Source of the DNA: Alistipes sp.
GTDB taxonomy: Bacteria; Bacteroidota; Bacteroidia; Bacteroidales; Rikenellaceae
Direction of reading: 5' to 3'
Assembly (NCBI GenBank): GCA_017391435.1
Contig: JAFOYS010000133.1
Span: 1-6,936, forward strand
DNA: 6,936 bases
The translations under genes and the position numbers were made by a program. Of the stretch, positions 1 through 6,601 are shown piece by piece. The stretch's first letter is position 1. The number at the start of each line of letters is the position of its first letter. A model generated the notes under the pieces. That model was not told where the DNA came from and did no database searches. It was given only the letters and a program-made list of their open reading frames with translations.

Positions 1-1
1 C

Positions 2-130
2 ACTGTTGACACTCTTCGTGAGGCAGGATTCATCAATAAGAACCAGCTTGTAAAGATTCTCGGAAACGGTGAACTTACAGCTAAGTTGGAAGTATCTGCA
101 AACGCTTTCTCAAAAACAGTGCTATCCTAA
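2..130 (+). CDS. rplO: 50S ribosomal protein L15, C-terminal part (5' end outside window, 3' end apparently shortened)
   Basis: Frame 2 is open from the left edge to TAA at 128-130 and encodes 42 residues. The stretch around EAGFINKNQLVKILGNGELT, followed by KLEV.ANAFSK, is the C-terminal half of bacterial L15, a protein of the large ribosomal subunit. From memory, L15 of Bacteroides continues after the AFSK motif with about 13-16 residues (roughly AxAAIEAxGG.. and a short tail). Here the frame ends after only TVLS, so the C-terminus seems to be missing or replaced. In this phylum rplO is normally followed by secY on the same strand. Here it is followed at once by the 3' end of a convergent enolase gene, with no terminator. 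The family call is firm; whether this is a real genomic breakpoint, a diverged end or an assembly join cannot be decided here. Confidence 0.82.
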   Translation, partial: TVDTLREAGFINKNQLVKILGNGELTAKLEVSANAFSKTVLS

Positions 131-134
131 TTTT

Positions 135-1400
135 TTATACTCCAAACTCTGCATCTGCGCCCAACCACTGCTCTATACGCAACAGTCTGTTGTACTTTGC
201 CGTACGCTCAGAGCGCGAGAGCGAACCACTCTTTATCTGCCCAGAGCCCAAGGCTACTGCCAAGTCAGCAATAGTAGTATCCTCAGTCTCTCCCGAACGG
301 TGTGAGATAATTGTCTTCAGACCAGCACTTTGAGCAACTCTTACCGCCTCAATAGTCTCTGTCAGTGTGACTATCTGATTCGGTTTTATCAGTACTGCAT
401 TGGCCGCTCGCTTGGCAATTGTGCGACGGATGCGTTTTGGATTTGTTACGCAGAGGTCATCTCCCACAATCTGGCATCGGTTACCAATCCTCTCCATTAA
501 CAACTGCCACCCCTGCCAATCGTTCTGGTCTAACGGATCCTCAACAGAGTCAATTGGGTATTTATCAACAAGATAGGCGATATAATCTACCTGCTCTGCT
601 GTAGATAGTTTTACCCCCGACTGACCCTCAAAGAGTCGGTAGTCATATTCCCCATCATAGAACTCCGAGGCGGCACAATCAAGGGCAAAAGTTATCTCAC
701 TACCAGGGTTATATCCCGCATTTTTTGTCGCGACAATCATTGTCTGCAGTATATCCTCTGTAGAGTCAAACGCTGGAGCAAAACCACCTTCATCACCTAC
801 GGATATAGTTAGCCCACGACGGCGCAATTCCGCCTTAAGCGATTGGAACACAGAGGCTCCCATCCTTACCGCCTCACTAAAAGAGAGGGCCGCTACTGGG
901 CGAATCATAAACTCCTGAAAGGCTACTGGCGAGTCCGAGTGTCGGCCACCATTAATGATATTGAACATAGGCACAGGCAGTATATGAGCATTCACGCCAC
1001 CAATATATCTATAGAGCGGCATTTGAAGAATCTTTGCTGCCAACTTAGCCACAGCAAGCGATGTTGCAAGCATTACATTAGCGCCCAAATTGGATTTATT
1101 CTCTGTCCCATCCTCCTCAATCATCAGTCGGTCTATTGTTCGCTGATCAAAGACGCTCATACCCATAATCAGAGGAGCGACCTTACTCTCTACGCTCTCA
1201 ATAGCACAGAGAACACCCTTTCCTCCATAGCGCATTCTGTCGTTATCACGCAGCTCTACTGCCTCATACTCTCCTGTAGATGCGCCACTTGGCACAGCGG
1301 CACGAGCCGAGACTCCAGAGAGCGTTGTAAGTTCAACCTCAAGGGTTGGATTAGCGCGAGAATCGAGTATCTCGCGAGCATAAATTTTAGAAATTCTCAT
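135..1400 (-). CDS. eno: Enolase (phosphopyruvate hydratase)
   Basis: A 421-residue cytoplasmic glycolytic enzyme that interconverts 2-phosphoglycerate and phosphoenolpyruvate. Length is close to E. coli enolase (432). Recognisable family residues: the substrate loop PSGAST (37-42), H154, the Q162-E163 pair in FQEFM, the acid E204 in GDEGGF, metal ligands D241, E287 (SVEDP) and D314 (GDD), the base K339 in LIKPNQI, and SHRSGET (366-372). The signature after K339 reads NQIVTLTE: V344 replaces the usual small Gly/Ala. I chose the Met at 1400 because the protein then begins [15 protein letters not shown] as enolases do. A Met 11 codons upstream adds an unrelated peptide and would lie across the likely promoter. 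No Shine-Dalgarno motif is visible, as is usual here. The gene is divergent from murA, which consumes its product. Its 3' end runs straight into rplO without a terminator. Confidence 0.95.
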   Translation of the reverse strand: MRISKIYAREILDSRANPTLEVELTTLSGVSARAAVPSGASTGEYEAVELRDNDRMRYGGKGVLCAIESVESKVAPLIMGMSVFDQRTIDRLMIEEDGTENKSNLGANVMLATSLAVAKLAAKILQMPLYRYIGGVNAHILPVPMFNIINGGRHSDSPVAFQEFMIRPVAALSFSEAVRMGASVFQSLKAELRRRGLTISVGDEGGFAPAFDSTEDILQTMIVATKNAGYNPGSEITFALDCAASEFYDGEYDYRLFEGQSGVKLSTAEQVDYIAYLVDKYPIDSVEDPLDQNDWQGWQLLMERIGNRCQIVGDDLCVTNPKRIRRTIAKRAANAVLIKPNQIVTLTETIEAVRVAQSAGLKTIISHRSGETEDTTIADLAVALGSGQIKSGSLSRSERTAKYNRLLRIEQWLGADAEFGV

Positions 1401-1413
1401 AGTTGTAAAAATT

Positions 1414-1442
1414 GTGTAAGCTAAAAATTGCAATTCTTACAC
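1414..1442. promoter_or_regulatory. Inverted repeat between eno and murA, possible operator
   Basis: GTGTAAG (1414-1420) and CTTACAC (1436-1442) are perfect 7-base inverted arms separated by 15 bases. Inside lies a second perfect palindrome, AATTGCAATT (1426-1435). The right arm lies between the murA -33 and -7 elements and the left arm covers much of the eno -7 element, so a dimeric regulator bound here could affect both genes. No regulator family is recognised. Confidence 0.4.
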
Positions 1443-1447
1443 CAAAA
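1416..1447 (-). promoter_or_regulatory. Likely eno promoter (Bacteroidota type, weak -7)
   Basis: Read on the minus strand, TTTTG (1443-1447) is followed after exactly 20 bases by TAGCTTAC (1416-1423). This resembles the Bacteroidota pattern TTTG-N19/21-TAnnTTTG, though the -7 element matches only TAnnTT. It would give a leader of about 10 bases before the ATG at 1400. An alternative -7, TAACTTTT further upstream, lacks a clear -33 partner. Confidence 0.45.
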
Positions 1448-1458
1448 AGTTATCTTTG
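1427..1458 (+). promoter_or_regulatory. Likely murA operon promoter (Bacteroidota type)
   Basis: ATTG (1427-1430) is followed after 20 bases by TATCTTTG (1451-1458), a full match to the TAnnTTTG element of the primary sigma factor of Bacteroidota. Transcription would begin near 1465, leaving about 10 bases before the murA ATG at 1476. The element overlaps the likely eno promoter on the other strand, so the two polymerases could compete. Confidence 0.65.
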
Positions 1459-1475
1459 TAAAAAAATGAGAAGTT

Positions 1476-2786
1476 ATGGCTGTTTTTAAAGTTGAGGGAG
1501 GTCGTCGCCTCTCTGGTGAGATCACTCCACAAGGAGCAAAAAATGAGGCACTACAGATTATCTGTGCTACACTACTTACAAGCGAGGAGGTTGTTGTAGA
1601 TAACATTCCGCAGATACTTGATATTGTACAACTTATTGACCTACTTGCCGCTATGGGAGTAGAGGTTAAGCGACTGAGCGAGGAGTGTTACTCCTTCAAA
1701 GCCAGCAACATAAACCTTGACTATATCCGCAGTGAGGACTATCTGCGTCGTTGCGCTCGCCTGCGTGGCTCGGTAATGATTATGGGTCCTATGCTCGGCC
1801 GCTTTGGTGTAGGATATATGCCAAAGCCAGGTGGAGATAAGATTGGCCGTCGCCGACTTGACACTCACTTCCTCGGTTTCCAAAAGCTCGGCGCAGAGTT
1901 TGACTACGACAGCGCAGAGAGCCTTTTTGCCGTTCGCGCAAAGGAGCTAAAGGGTTGCTATATGCTGCTTGATGAGGCCTCTGTAACAGGAACTGCAAAT
2001 ATCATTATGGCAGCCGTACTTGCAAAGGGCAAGACTACAATCTACAACGCAGCCTGCGAGCCGTACATCCAACAGCTGTGCAAAATGCTCTGCCGTATGG
2101 GTGCAAAGATTACGGGCATAGGTTCAAATCTGCTTGAGATTGAGGGTGTTGACTCTTTAGGCGGCACAACACACCGTATGTTGCCAGATATGATTGAGAT
2201 TGGTTCATTTATAGGTATGGCAGCGATGAATCGCTCTGAGATAACAATCAAGAATGTCTCTTATGACGATTTAGGAATCATCCCGCAGCAGTTCTCTCGC
2301 CTCGGCATTGCCCTTGAGCGCCGTGGTGACGACATCTACATCCCACAGCAGGACCACTACTGTGTAGACAGCTTTATTGATGGCTCTATAATGTCGTTTG
2401 CCGATGCTCCGTGGCCAGGCCTTACACCAGATTTGCTCTCAATATTTCTTGTTGTAGCAACACAGGCAAAAGGTACTACGCTGATTCACCAGAAGATGTT
2501 TGAGTCACGACTCTTCTTTGTTGACAAACTGATAGATATGGGTGCTCAGATAGTTCTGTGTGACCCACACCGAGCTGTAGTCATTGGCCACGACCACAAT
2601 GTACAGTTGCGCGCCGCACGAATGTCCTCTCCAGATATCCGCGCCGGAGTATCTCTGCTTATTGCCGCTATGAGCGCTGACGGAGTTAGCACAATACAGA
2701 ACATTGAGCAGATAGACCGTGGTTATCGCAATATTGAGGGTCGACTCAACGCCATTGGCGCAAATATTATTCGTGTAGAGGAGTAG
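1476..2786 (+). CDS. murA: UDP-N-acetylglucosamine 1-carboxyvinyltransferase
   Basis: A 436-residue cytoplasmic enzyme that transfers enolpyruvate from PEP to the 3-OH of UDP-GlcNAc, the first committed step of peptidoglycan synthesis. The EPSP-synthase fold is shown by K22-N23 in QGAKNEA, the mobile loop PGGDKIGRRR (118-127), D319 in LTPDLL (counterpart of E. coli D305), R389 in DIRAG (R371) and R415 in IDRGYRNIE (R397). The loop residue that is Cys115 in E. coli is Asp121 here. This Cys-to-Asp state is known from mycobacteria and chlamydiae, keeps activity and prevents the covalent attack by fosfomycin. The protein is slightly longer than E. coli MurA (419). The start fits the family N-terminus and sits about 10 bases after the predicted transcription start. 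It leads an operon, with the symporter gene starting 4 bases after its stop, and is divergent from eno, which makes its PEP substrate. Confidence 0.96.
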   Translation: MAVFKVEGGRRLSGEITPQGAKNEALQIICATLLTSEEVVVDNIPQILDIVQLIDLLAAMGVEVKRLSEECYSFKASNINLDYIRSEDYLRRCARLRGSVMIMGPMLGRFGVGYMPKPGGDKIGRRRLDTHFLGFQKLGAEFDYDSAESLFAVRAKELKGCYMLLDEASVTGTANIIMAAVLAKGKTTIYNAACEPYIQQLCKMLCRMGAKITGIGSNLLEIEGVDSLGGTTHRMLPDMIEIGSFIGMAAMNRSEITIKNVSYDDLGIIPQQFSRLGIALERRGDDIYIPQQDHYCVDSFIDGSIMSFADAPWPGLTPDLLSIFLVVATQAKGTTLIHQKMFESRLFFVDKLIDMGAQIVLCDPHRAVVIGHDHNVQLRAARMSSPDIRAGVSLLIAAMSADGVSTIQNIEQIDRGYRNIEGRLNAIGANIIRVEE

Positions 2787-2790
2787 TGCG

Positions 2791-4245
2791 ATGAGCAAGG
2801 CGGTAATTATTGCAACAATTCTTTGTTACATTGGCATACTCTTTACTGTAGCCCACATCTCAGGTCGTAAGGCTAACAACGAGGGATTTTTTGTCGGCAA
2901 CCGTTCATCAAGCTGGTGGATGGTTATGCTGGCTATGGTTGGTGCTGCAATGTCAGGTGTAACATTTGTCTCTGTGCCAGGAATGGTGGCGACAAGTGGA
3001 TTCTCGTACTTCCAGATGGTGCTCGGTTTTATGACAGGCTACTTTGTCATTGCCTTTGTGCTTATCCCACTATTCTACAAGCGAAACTTAGTATCTATAT
3101 ACGGCTATCTTGAGGAGCGTTTTGGTACTGGAGCCTACAAGACCGGTGCTTGGTTCTTCTTCATCTCCAAGCTGTTAGGAGCCTCAGTAAGGCTATTCCT
3201 TATCTGCGTAGTACTGCAGTTGCTGCTCTTTGAGCCATTTGGGCTTCCGTTCTGGATTAATGGTGCCATAACGGTGCTGCTTGTGCTGCTATACACCTTC
3301 CAAGGTGGTGTAAAGTCGCTAATATGGACAGATACGCTAAAGACCGTATGCCTTGTACTGAGCATTGTACTCTCTATTTGGTTTGTCCTTGAGCGCCTCG
3401 ACATCTCTCTTGCCGAGATGATTACAACAGTCAAGAGCAGTGACAGTAGCCGAATTTTCTATTTTGACGATGTAAACGACAAGCGATACTTCTTTAAGCA
3501 GTTCCTTGCAGGAGTCTTCTCTGTTATCGCTATGACAGGCCTTGATCAGGATATGATGCAGCGCAGCTTGGCCTGCAGAAACTATCGCGACTCGCAGAAG
3601 AACCTTGTCGTATCAACTATACTCCAGACAGTGATAATCTTTGTGCTGCTTGTGCTGGGTGTGATACTCTACACCTTTGCCTCGCGTATGAACATTACAC
3701 TACCTGCAGGCTCGGATAATATGTTCCCTACCGTAGCAACATCACCTGCAATGCCACTTATCGTGGGTGTGTTGTTTATCTTGGGACTTGTATCATCCAC
3801 CTACTCTGCCGCAGGCTCAGCGCTTACTGCCCTTACAACATCTTTTACCATCGACATTCTGGGCGGGGCAAAGCGCTATGACGAGAGCCGACTTACTGTT
3901 GTGCGTAAAAGGGTACACATCTGTATGGCGGTGGCAATGTTTGCCGTCATCTGCGCGCTATTTATTATCGGCAGTTCAAATGTTATTGACGCTGTATATA
4001 CCCTTGCAAGCTACACCTACGGCCCTATCTTAGGTCTATTTGCCTTCGGAATCCTCACAAAATGGAGGGTTAAGGGCAAGTATGTCGGCATTGTGGCTGT
4101 CATAGCACCTATTCTCTGCTTTATCCTACAGCAGAACTCCGAGGCGTGGTTTGGCGGATATAAGTTTAGCTACGAGCTGCTTATTGTAAACGCCCTTATA
4201 ACCTTTGTAGGGTTAATGTTACTTATCAAACGCAACAAAGAATGA
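2791..4245 (+). CDS. Sodium:solute symporter, probable MurNAc/amino sugar importer
   Basis: A 484-residue polytopic inner-membrane protein of the SSS (SLC5-like, LeuT-fold) family, which couples sugar or other solute uptake to the sodium gradient. Hydrophobic segments occur throughout, from about residue 4-23 to 463-479, in line with the usual 13 helices. Family marks: SGVTFVSVPG (55-64), YTFQGGVKSLIWTD (168-181), GLDQDMMQR (250-258), and the helix-8 region LVSSTYSAAGSALTA followed by SFTIDI (351-356), where the sodium site is expected. The start is 4 bases after murA; the stop overlaps the kinase-etherase start by ATGA, implying translational coupling. Substrate is inferred from context: the next product handles MurNAc or GlcNAc and MurNAc-6-phosphate, and in Tannerella forsythia a transporter (MurT), kinase and MurQ are linked in this order. 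GlcNAc, anhydro-MurNAc or a small muropeptide remain possible. Confidence 0.88.
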   Translation: MSKAVIIATILCYIGILFTVAHISGRKANNEGFFVGNRSSSWWMVMLAMVGAAMSGVTFVSVPGMVATSGFSYFQMVLGFMTGYFVIAFVLIPLFYKRNLVSIYGYLEERFGTGAYKTGAWFFFISKLLGASVRLFLICVVLQLLLFEPFGLPFWINGAITVLLVLLYTFQGGVKSLIWTDTLKTVCLVLSIVLSIWFVLERLDISLAEMITTVKSSDSSRIFYFDDVNDKRYFFKQFLAGVFSVIAMTGLDQDMMQRSLACRNYRDSQKNLVVSTILQTVIIFVLLVLGVILYTFASRMNITLPAGSDNMFPTVATSPAMPLIVGVLFILGLVSSTYSAAGSALTALTTSFTIDILGGAKRYDESRLTVVRKRVHICMAVAMFAVICALFIIGSSNVIDAVYTLASYTYGPILGLFAFGILTKWRVKGKYVGIVAVIAPILCFILQQNSEAWFGGYKFSYELLIVNALITFVGLMLLIKRNKE

Positions 4246-5927
4246 TACTTATAGCTGATGGTGGCTCAACAAGTTGTGATTGGGCCGTTGTTGACCGCTC
4301 TAACAGAGAGATTGTCTGTCGTTTTCAGAGTCAGGGTCTAAATCCATATGCAACTACAGAGCAGACTATTCTCTCTGTTCTTACGGATGTAGTAGCAAAA
4401 GAGGTTGCACCATACACCATCTCCGAAATCCACTTCTACGGCGCAGGCGTTACAGAGGCAAAGAGTCCTCTGCTCTGCTCGCTTATTGAAAGAGCCATCC
4501 CCGCAGAGATTATCACCGCACAGAGTGATATGGAGTGCGCCGCAAAGGCTCTTGTGGGCAACGGCGAGGGTATTGTCGCCATACTTGGCACCGGTTCAAA
4601 CTCTGCATACTACAAGGATGGGCAGAAGGCACTCTCAGTTCCAGCCTTGGGTTATATCCTTGGTGATGAGGGCGGTGGAGCAGTTATGGGCAGAATGCTA
4701 CTGAGCGACATATTCAAGGGTGTAGCTCCACAGCATATCATAGAGCAGTTTTATGCTCAATATAACATCGACCAGGCAGAGTTGCTACAGAGAGTCTACC
4801 GCACCGAGGGTGCAAATCGTTACTTGGCATCCTTTACCAAATTTCTCTCTGCGCGATTAGATGACAACTATATTTACGCACTTGTAGAGCGATGCTTCGA
4901 GAGTTTTGTCCGCAGAAATCTCGCCCAATATCCAATCAAAGATCTCTATGCCGTAGGCTCTATTGCCTACCACTTTAAGGGCGTTCTACAGAGAGTGGCA
5001 GAGCGTGAGGGATATAACCTTATAAAGGTTGTTCAGAGTCCTATAGACTCATTAGCAGAGTACTATACTGGCACAGAGAAGCACGCCGAGAATAGTGAGC
5101 CGTCAGCCTTTAGAAAGATAACCGAAGAGAGCTCTTACTACACTGACCTCGAATCTATGAGCGTTGGCGAGGCTCTGCGTGCCATAAATCGTGAGGATAG
5201 CCGTGTAGCTGATGCTGTAAGCAGATGCCTGCCACAGATTGAAGAGCTTGTCAGTCAGCTTATTCCGCGCCTTAAGCAGGGCGGACGCCTCTTCTATATG
5301 GGCGCAGGAACAAGTGGTCGTCTCGGTGTGCTTGACGCCTCAGAGGTGCCTCCAACATTCGGTATGCCGCCGACAGTAATTATCGGTATTATTGCTGGTG
5401 GAGATAAGGCCCTAAGAACACCTGTTGAGGGTGCAGAGGATGACACAGAGCAGGGATGGCGAGACCTTGAGCCATACAACCCTACACCACTTGACACTGT
5501 GGTGGGCATTGCCGCCTCTGGCACTACGCCATATGTTGTAGGTGTACTTAGCAAGGCTCGCGAGAATGGACTGCTCACTGCATCAATAGCCTCAAATCGC
5601 AACTCACCTGCCGCAGCCTCGGCAGATATTGCTATTGAGACTGTCGTTGGCCCTGAGTTTGTCACAGGCAGCTCTCGTATGAAGTCAGGCACTGCTCAAA
5701 AGCTCGTCTGCAATATGATTACCACAACGGCAATGATTGGCATAGGTCGCGTAAGGGGTAACCGAATGGTCAATATGCAGCTGACAAACAAGAAACTCCT
5801 CGATCGTGGCACCAAAATGCTTGTTGACTACTTTGGCATAGAGTACGAAAAGGCCCGCAACCTACTGCTTCTTCACGGCTCTGTAGAGCGTGCCAGAGTA
5901 TGGATGACAGAGAATCAAGAAAAATAA
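4242..5927 (+). CDS. murQ: Fusion protein: BadF/BadG-type amino sugar kinase + MurNAc-6-phosphate etherase (MurK-MurQ)
   Basis: A 561-residue, apparently cytoplasmic two-domain protein. Residues 1-277 form an ASKHA-fold kinase of the BadF/BadG/BcrA (GlcNAc/MurNAc kinase) family: phosphate loop DGGST (6-10), probable base D96 in QSDMECAAKA, second phosphate motif LGTGSNS (115-121) and GDEGGG (141-146). A polar linker (about 278-290) leads to a complete MurQ (about 290-561): FRKITEE, GAGTSGR (354-360), catalytic Glu368 in DASEVPP and Glu399 in EGAED (E. coli Glu83 and Glu114), GIAASGTTPY (422-431) and GSSRMKSGTAQK (476-487). The domain ends early like the roughly 270-residue MurQ of other Bacteroidota, without the C-terminal extension of E. 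coli. Inferred reactions: MurNAc + ATP to MurNAc-6-P, then cleavage to GlcNAc-6-P and D-lactate. The frame is uninterrupted across the linker, no start codon lies between the domains, and the start overlaps the symporter stop. GlcNAc as an additional kinase substrate is likely, as for clostridial MurK. Confidence 0.93.
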   Translation: MILIADGGSTSCDWAVVDRSNREIVCRFQSQGLNPYATTEQTILSVLTDVVAKEVAPYTISEIHFYGAGVTEAKSPLLCSLIERAIPAEIITAQSDMECAAKALVGNGEGIVAILGTGSNSAYYKDGQKALSVPALGYILGDEGGGAVMGRMLLSDIFKGVAPQHIIEQFYAQYNIDQAELLQRVYRTEGANRYLASFTKFLSARLDDNYIYALVERCFESFVRRNLAQYPIKDLYAVGSIAYHFKGVLQRVAEREGYNLIKVVQSPIDSLAEYYTGTEKHAENSEPSAFRKITEESSYYTDLESMSVGEALRAINREDSRVADAVSRCLPQIEELVSQLIPRLKQGGRLFYMGAGTSGRLGVLDASEVPPTFGMPPTVIIGIIAGGDKALRTPVEGAEDDTEQGWRDLEPYNPTPLDTVVGIAASGTTPYVVGVLSKARENGLLTASIASNRNSPAAASADIAIETVVGPEFVTGSSRMKSGTAQKLVCNMITTTAMIGIGRVRGNRMVNMQLTNKKLLDRGTKMLVDYFGIEYEKARNLLLLHGSVERARVWMTENQEK

Positions 5928-5931
5928 AATA

Positions 5932-5965
5932 GGTAACTATTACGGTTTGTGCCGTAATAGTTACC
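5932..5965. terminator. Bidirectional hairpin terminator between murKQ and argR
   Basis: A perfect 14-base stem (GGTAACTATTACGG, 5932-5945, with its complement at 5952-5965) closes a 6-base loop. On the minus strand it is followed by a T-rich tract (TATTTTATTTTT), so it should end argR transcription well. On the plus strand no U-tract follows, so termination of the murA operon here is probable but less certain. Confidence 0.8.
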
Positions 5966-5985
5966 CAATAGATAGTATCTCCCTA

Positions 5986-6453
5986 CTAAAGAGACTTTAA
6001 CACTGGAAATGCAGAGTGCAGAGCCTCAAGAACGCTACTTCTCTCAGCGCCCTCTCTCAAGACCATAATGATAGTGTTATCGCCAGCAACAGTGCCGATA
6101 ATATCCTGAGACTTGCGACTATCAACTACAACACCTACAGCATTGGCATAGCCAGACTTGGTTATAATCACTCCAATGTTACCTGAGAACTTAACCCCTA
6201 AAATTGCATCACCGAGATTTGAAGTTCCAAAATCGGCACGCTGAGCAATATGCTCTGCCGAAACATATATGTAACCCTTCTCTGGGTGTGGCATTTTTGA
6301 GATGTTAATCTCCTTAAAATCACGCGACAGAGTACTCTGTGTTGCGTGCACGCCGTAGCGCTCTAAGTGCTGAATCAGCTCCTCCTGAGAGCCAATCAAC
6401 TCTTCTGCGATAATTCGCTTAATAATACTTAAGCGTTCACTTTTCTTTCCCAT
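5986..6453 (-). CDS. argR: Arginine repressor, ArgR/AhrC family
   Basis: A 155-residue DNA-binding regulator, close to E. coli ArgR (156). Family members form hexamers that bind L-arginine and repress arginine synthesis or activate its breakdown. The N-terminal winged helix-turn-helix is visible at residues 6-55, with SQEELIQHLERYGV leading to the recognition helix ATQSTLSRDFKEI (37-49). The C-terminal oligomerisation and ligand domain spans about 80-150 and holds GTVAGDNTI (120-128). The usual motif is GTIAGDDT, so D125 is kept but the second acidic residue is Asn126. I chose the Met at 6453 because the protein then starts as other ArgR do. A Met 17 codons upstream would place the likely -7 promoter element inside the coding region. 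No arginine genes are in the window, so its targets must lie elsewhere. It is convergent with the murA operon and shares its terminator. Confidence 0.93.
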   Translation of the reverse strand: MGKKSERLSIIKRIIAEELIGSQEELIQHLERYGVHATQSTLSRDFKEINISKMPHPEKGYIYVSAEHIAQRADFGTSNLGDAILGVKFSGNIGVIITKSGYANAVGVVVDSRKSQDIIGTVAGDNTIIMVLREGAERSSVLEALHSAFPVLKSL

Positions 6454-6465
6454 AATTTCCAAAAA

Positions 6466-6479
6466 AACAACCTGTTGTT
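6466..6479. promoter_or_regulatory. Palindrome at the argR transcription start
   Basis: AACAAC-CT-GTTGTT is a perfect inverted repeat with 6-base arms, lying just downstream of the likely argR -7 element, around the expected transcription start. The position suits an operator for self-control. It does not resemble the E. coli ARG box (TGAAT..ATTCA), so the link to ArgR is only positional. Confidence 0.3.
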
Positions 6480-6480
6480 G

Positions 6481-6510
6481 CAAATTTAACGATTTTTTTT
6501 GCATCTACAA
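6481..6510 (-). promoter_or_regulatory. Likely argR promoter (Bacteroidota type)
   Basis: On the minus strand TTG (6508-6510) is followed after 19 bases by TAAATTTG (6481-6488), a full match to TAnnTTTG. Transcription would begin near 6475, about 20 bases before the ATG at 6453. This supports the shorter argR start. Confidence 0.6.
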
Positions 6511-6558
6511 CATAAATTGAGAAAAAAACATTAATAATTGGTATTTTTTAGACAAATG

Positions 6559-6589
6559 TTTGCAAATTCAAAAAATATTCATACCTTTG
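6559..6589 (+). promoter_or_regulatory. tRNA-Val promoter (Bacteroidota type)
   Basis: TTTG (6559-6562), a 19-base spacer and TACCTTTG (6582-6589) match the Bacteroidota primary sigma consensus at every fixed position. The tRNA begins 12 bases downstream of the -7 element, so the 5' leader is only a few bases long. The flanking sequence upstream is very AT-rich. Confidence 0.8.
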
Positions 6590-6601
6590 CATCCGCAATT
6601 C

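Noticed and set aside
843..1424. A 193-codon plus-strand frame opposite eno.
   Set aside because: It is fully antisense to an enolase with intact catalytic residues, runs across the eno start and promoter, and its translation shows no recognisable fold or family.
1401..1433. An 11-residue N-terminal extension of enolase from an upstream ATG.
   Set aside because: The extension is not part of enolase and would overlap the predicted -7 element; the Met at 1400 gives the standard N-terminus.
5294..5692. A 132-codon minus-strand frame opposite the MurQ domain.
   Set aside because: Its Ser/Ala/Pro-rich translation is the mirror of conserved MurQ codons; no start signal or family is seen.
6454..6504. 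A 17-residue N-terminal extension of ArgR from an upstream ATG.
   Set aside because: The extension covers the TAAATTTG promoter element and precedes the normal ArgR start at 6453.
6563..6585. ATTCA motifs before the tRNA as an ARG box for ArgR.
   Set aside because: The two ATTCA copies are direct repeats, not the inverted TGAAT/ATTCA arrangement, and they lie within the tRNA promoter spacer.
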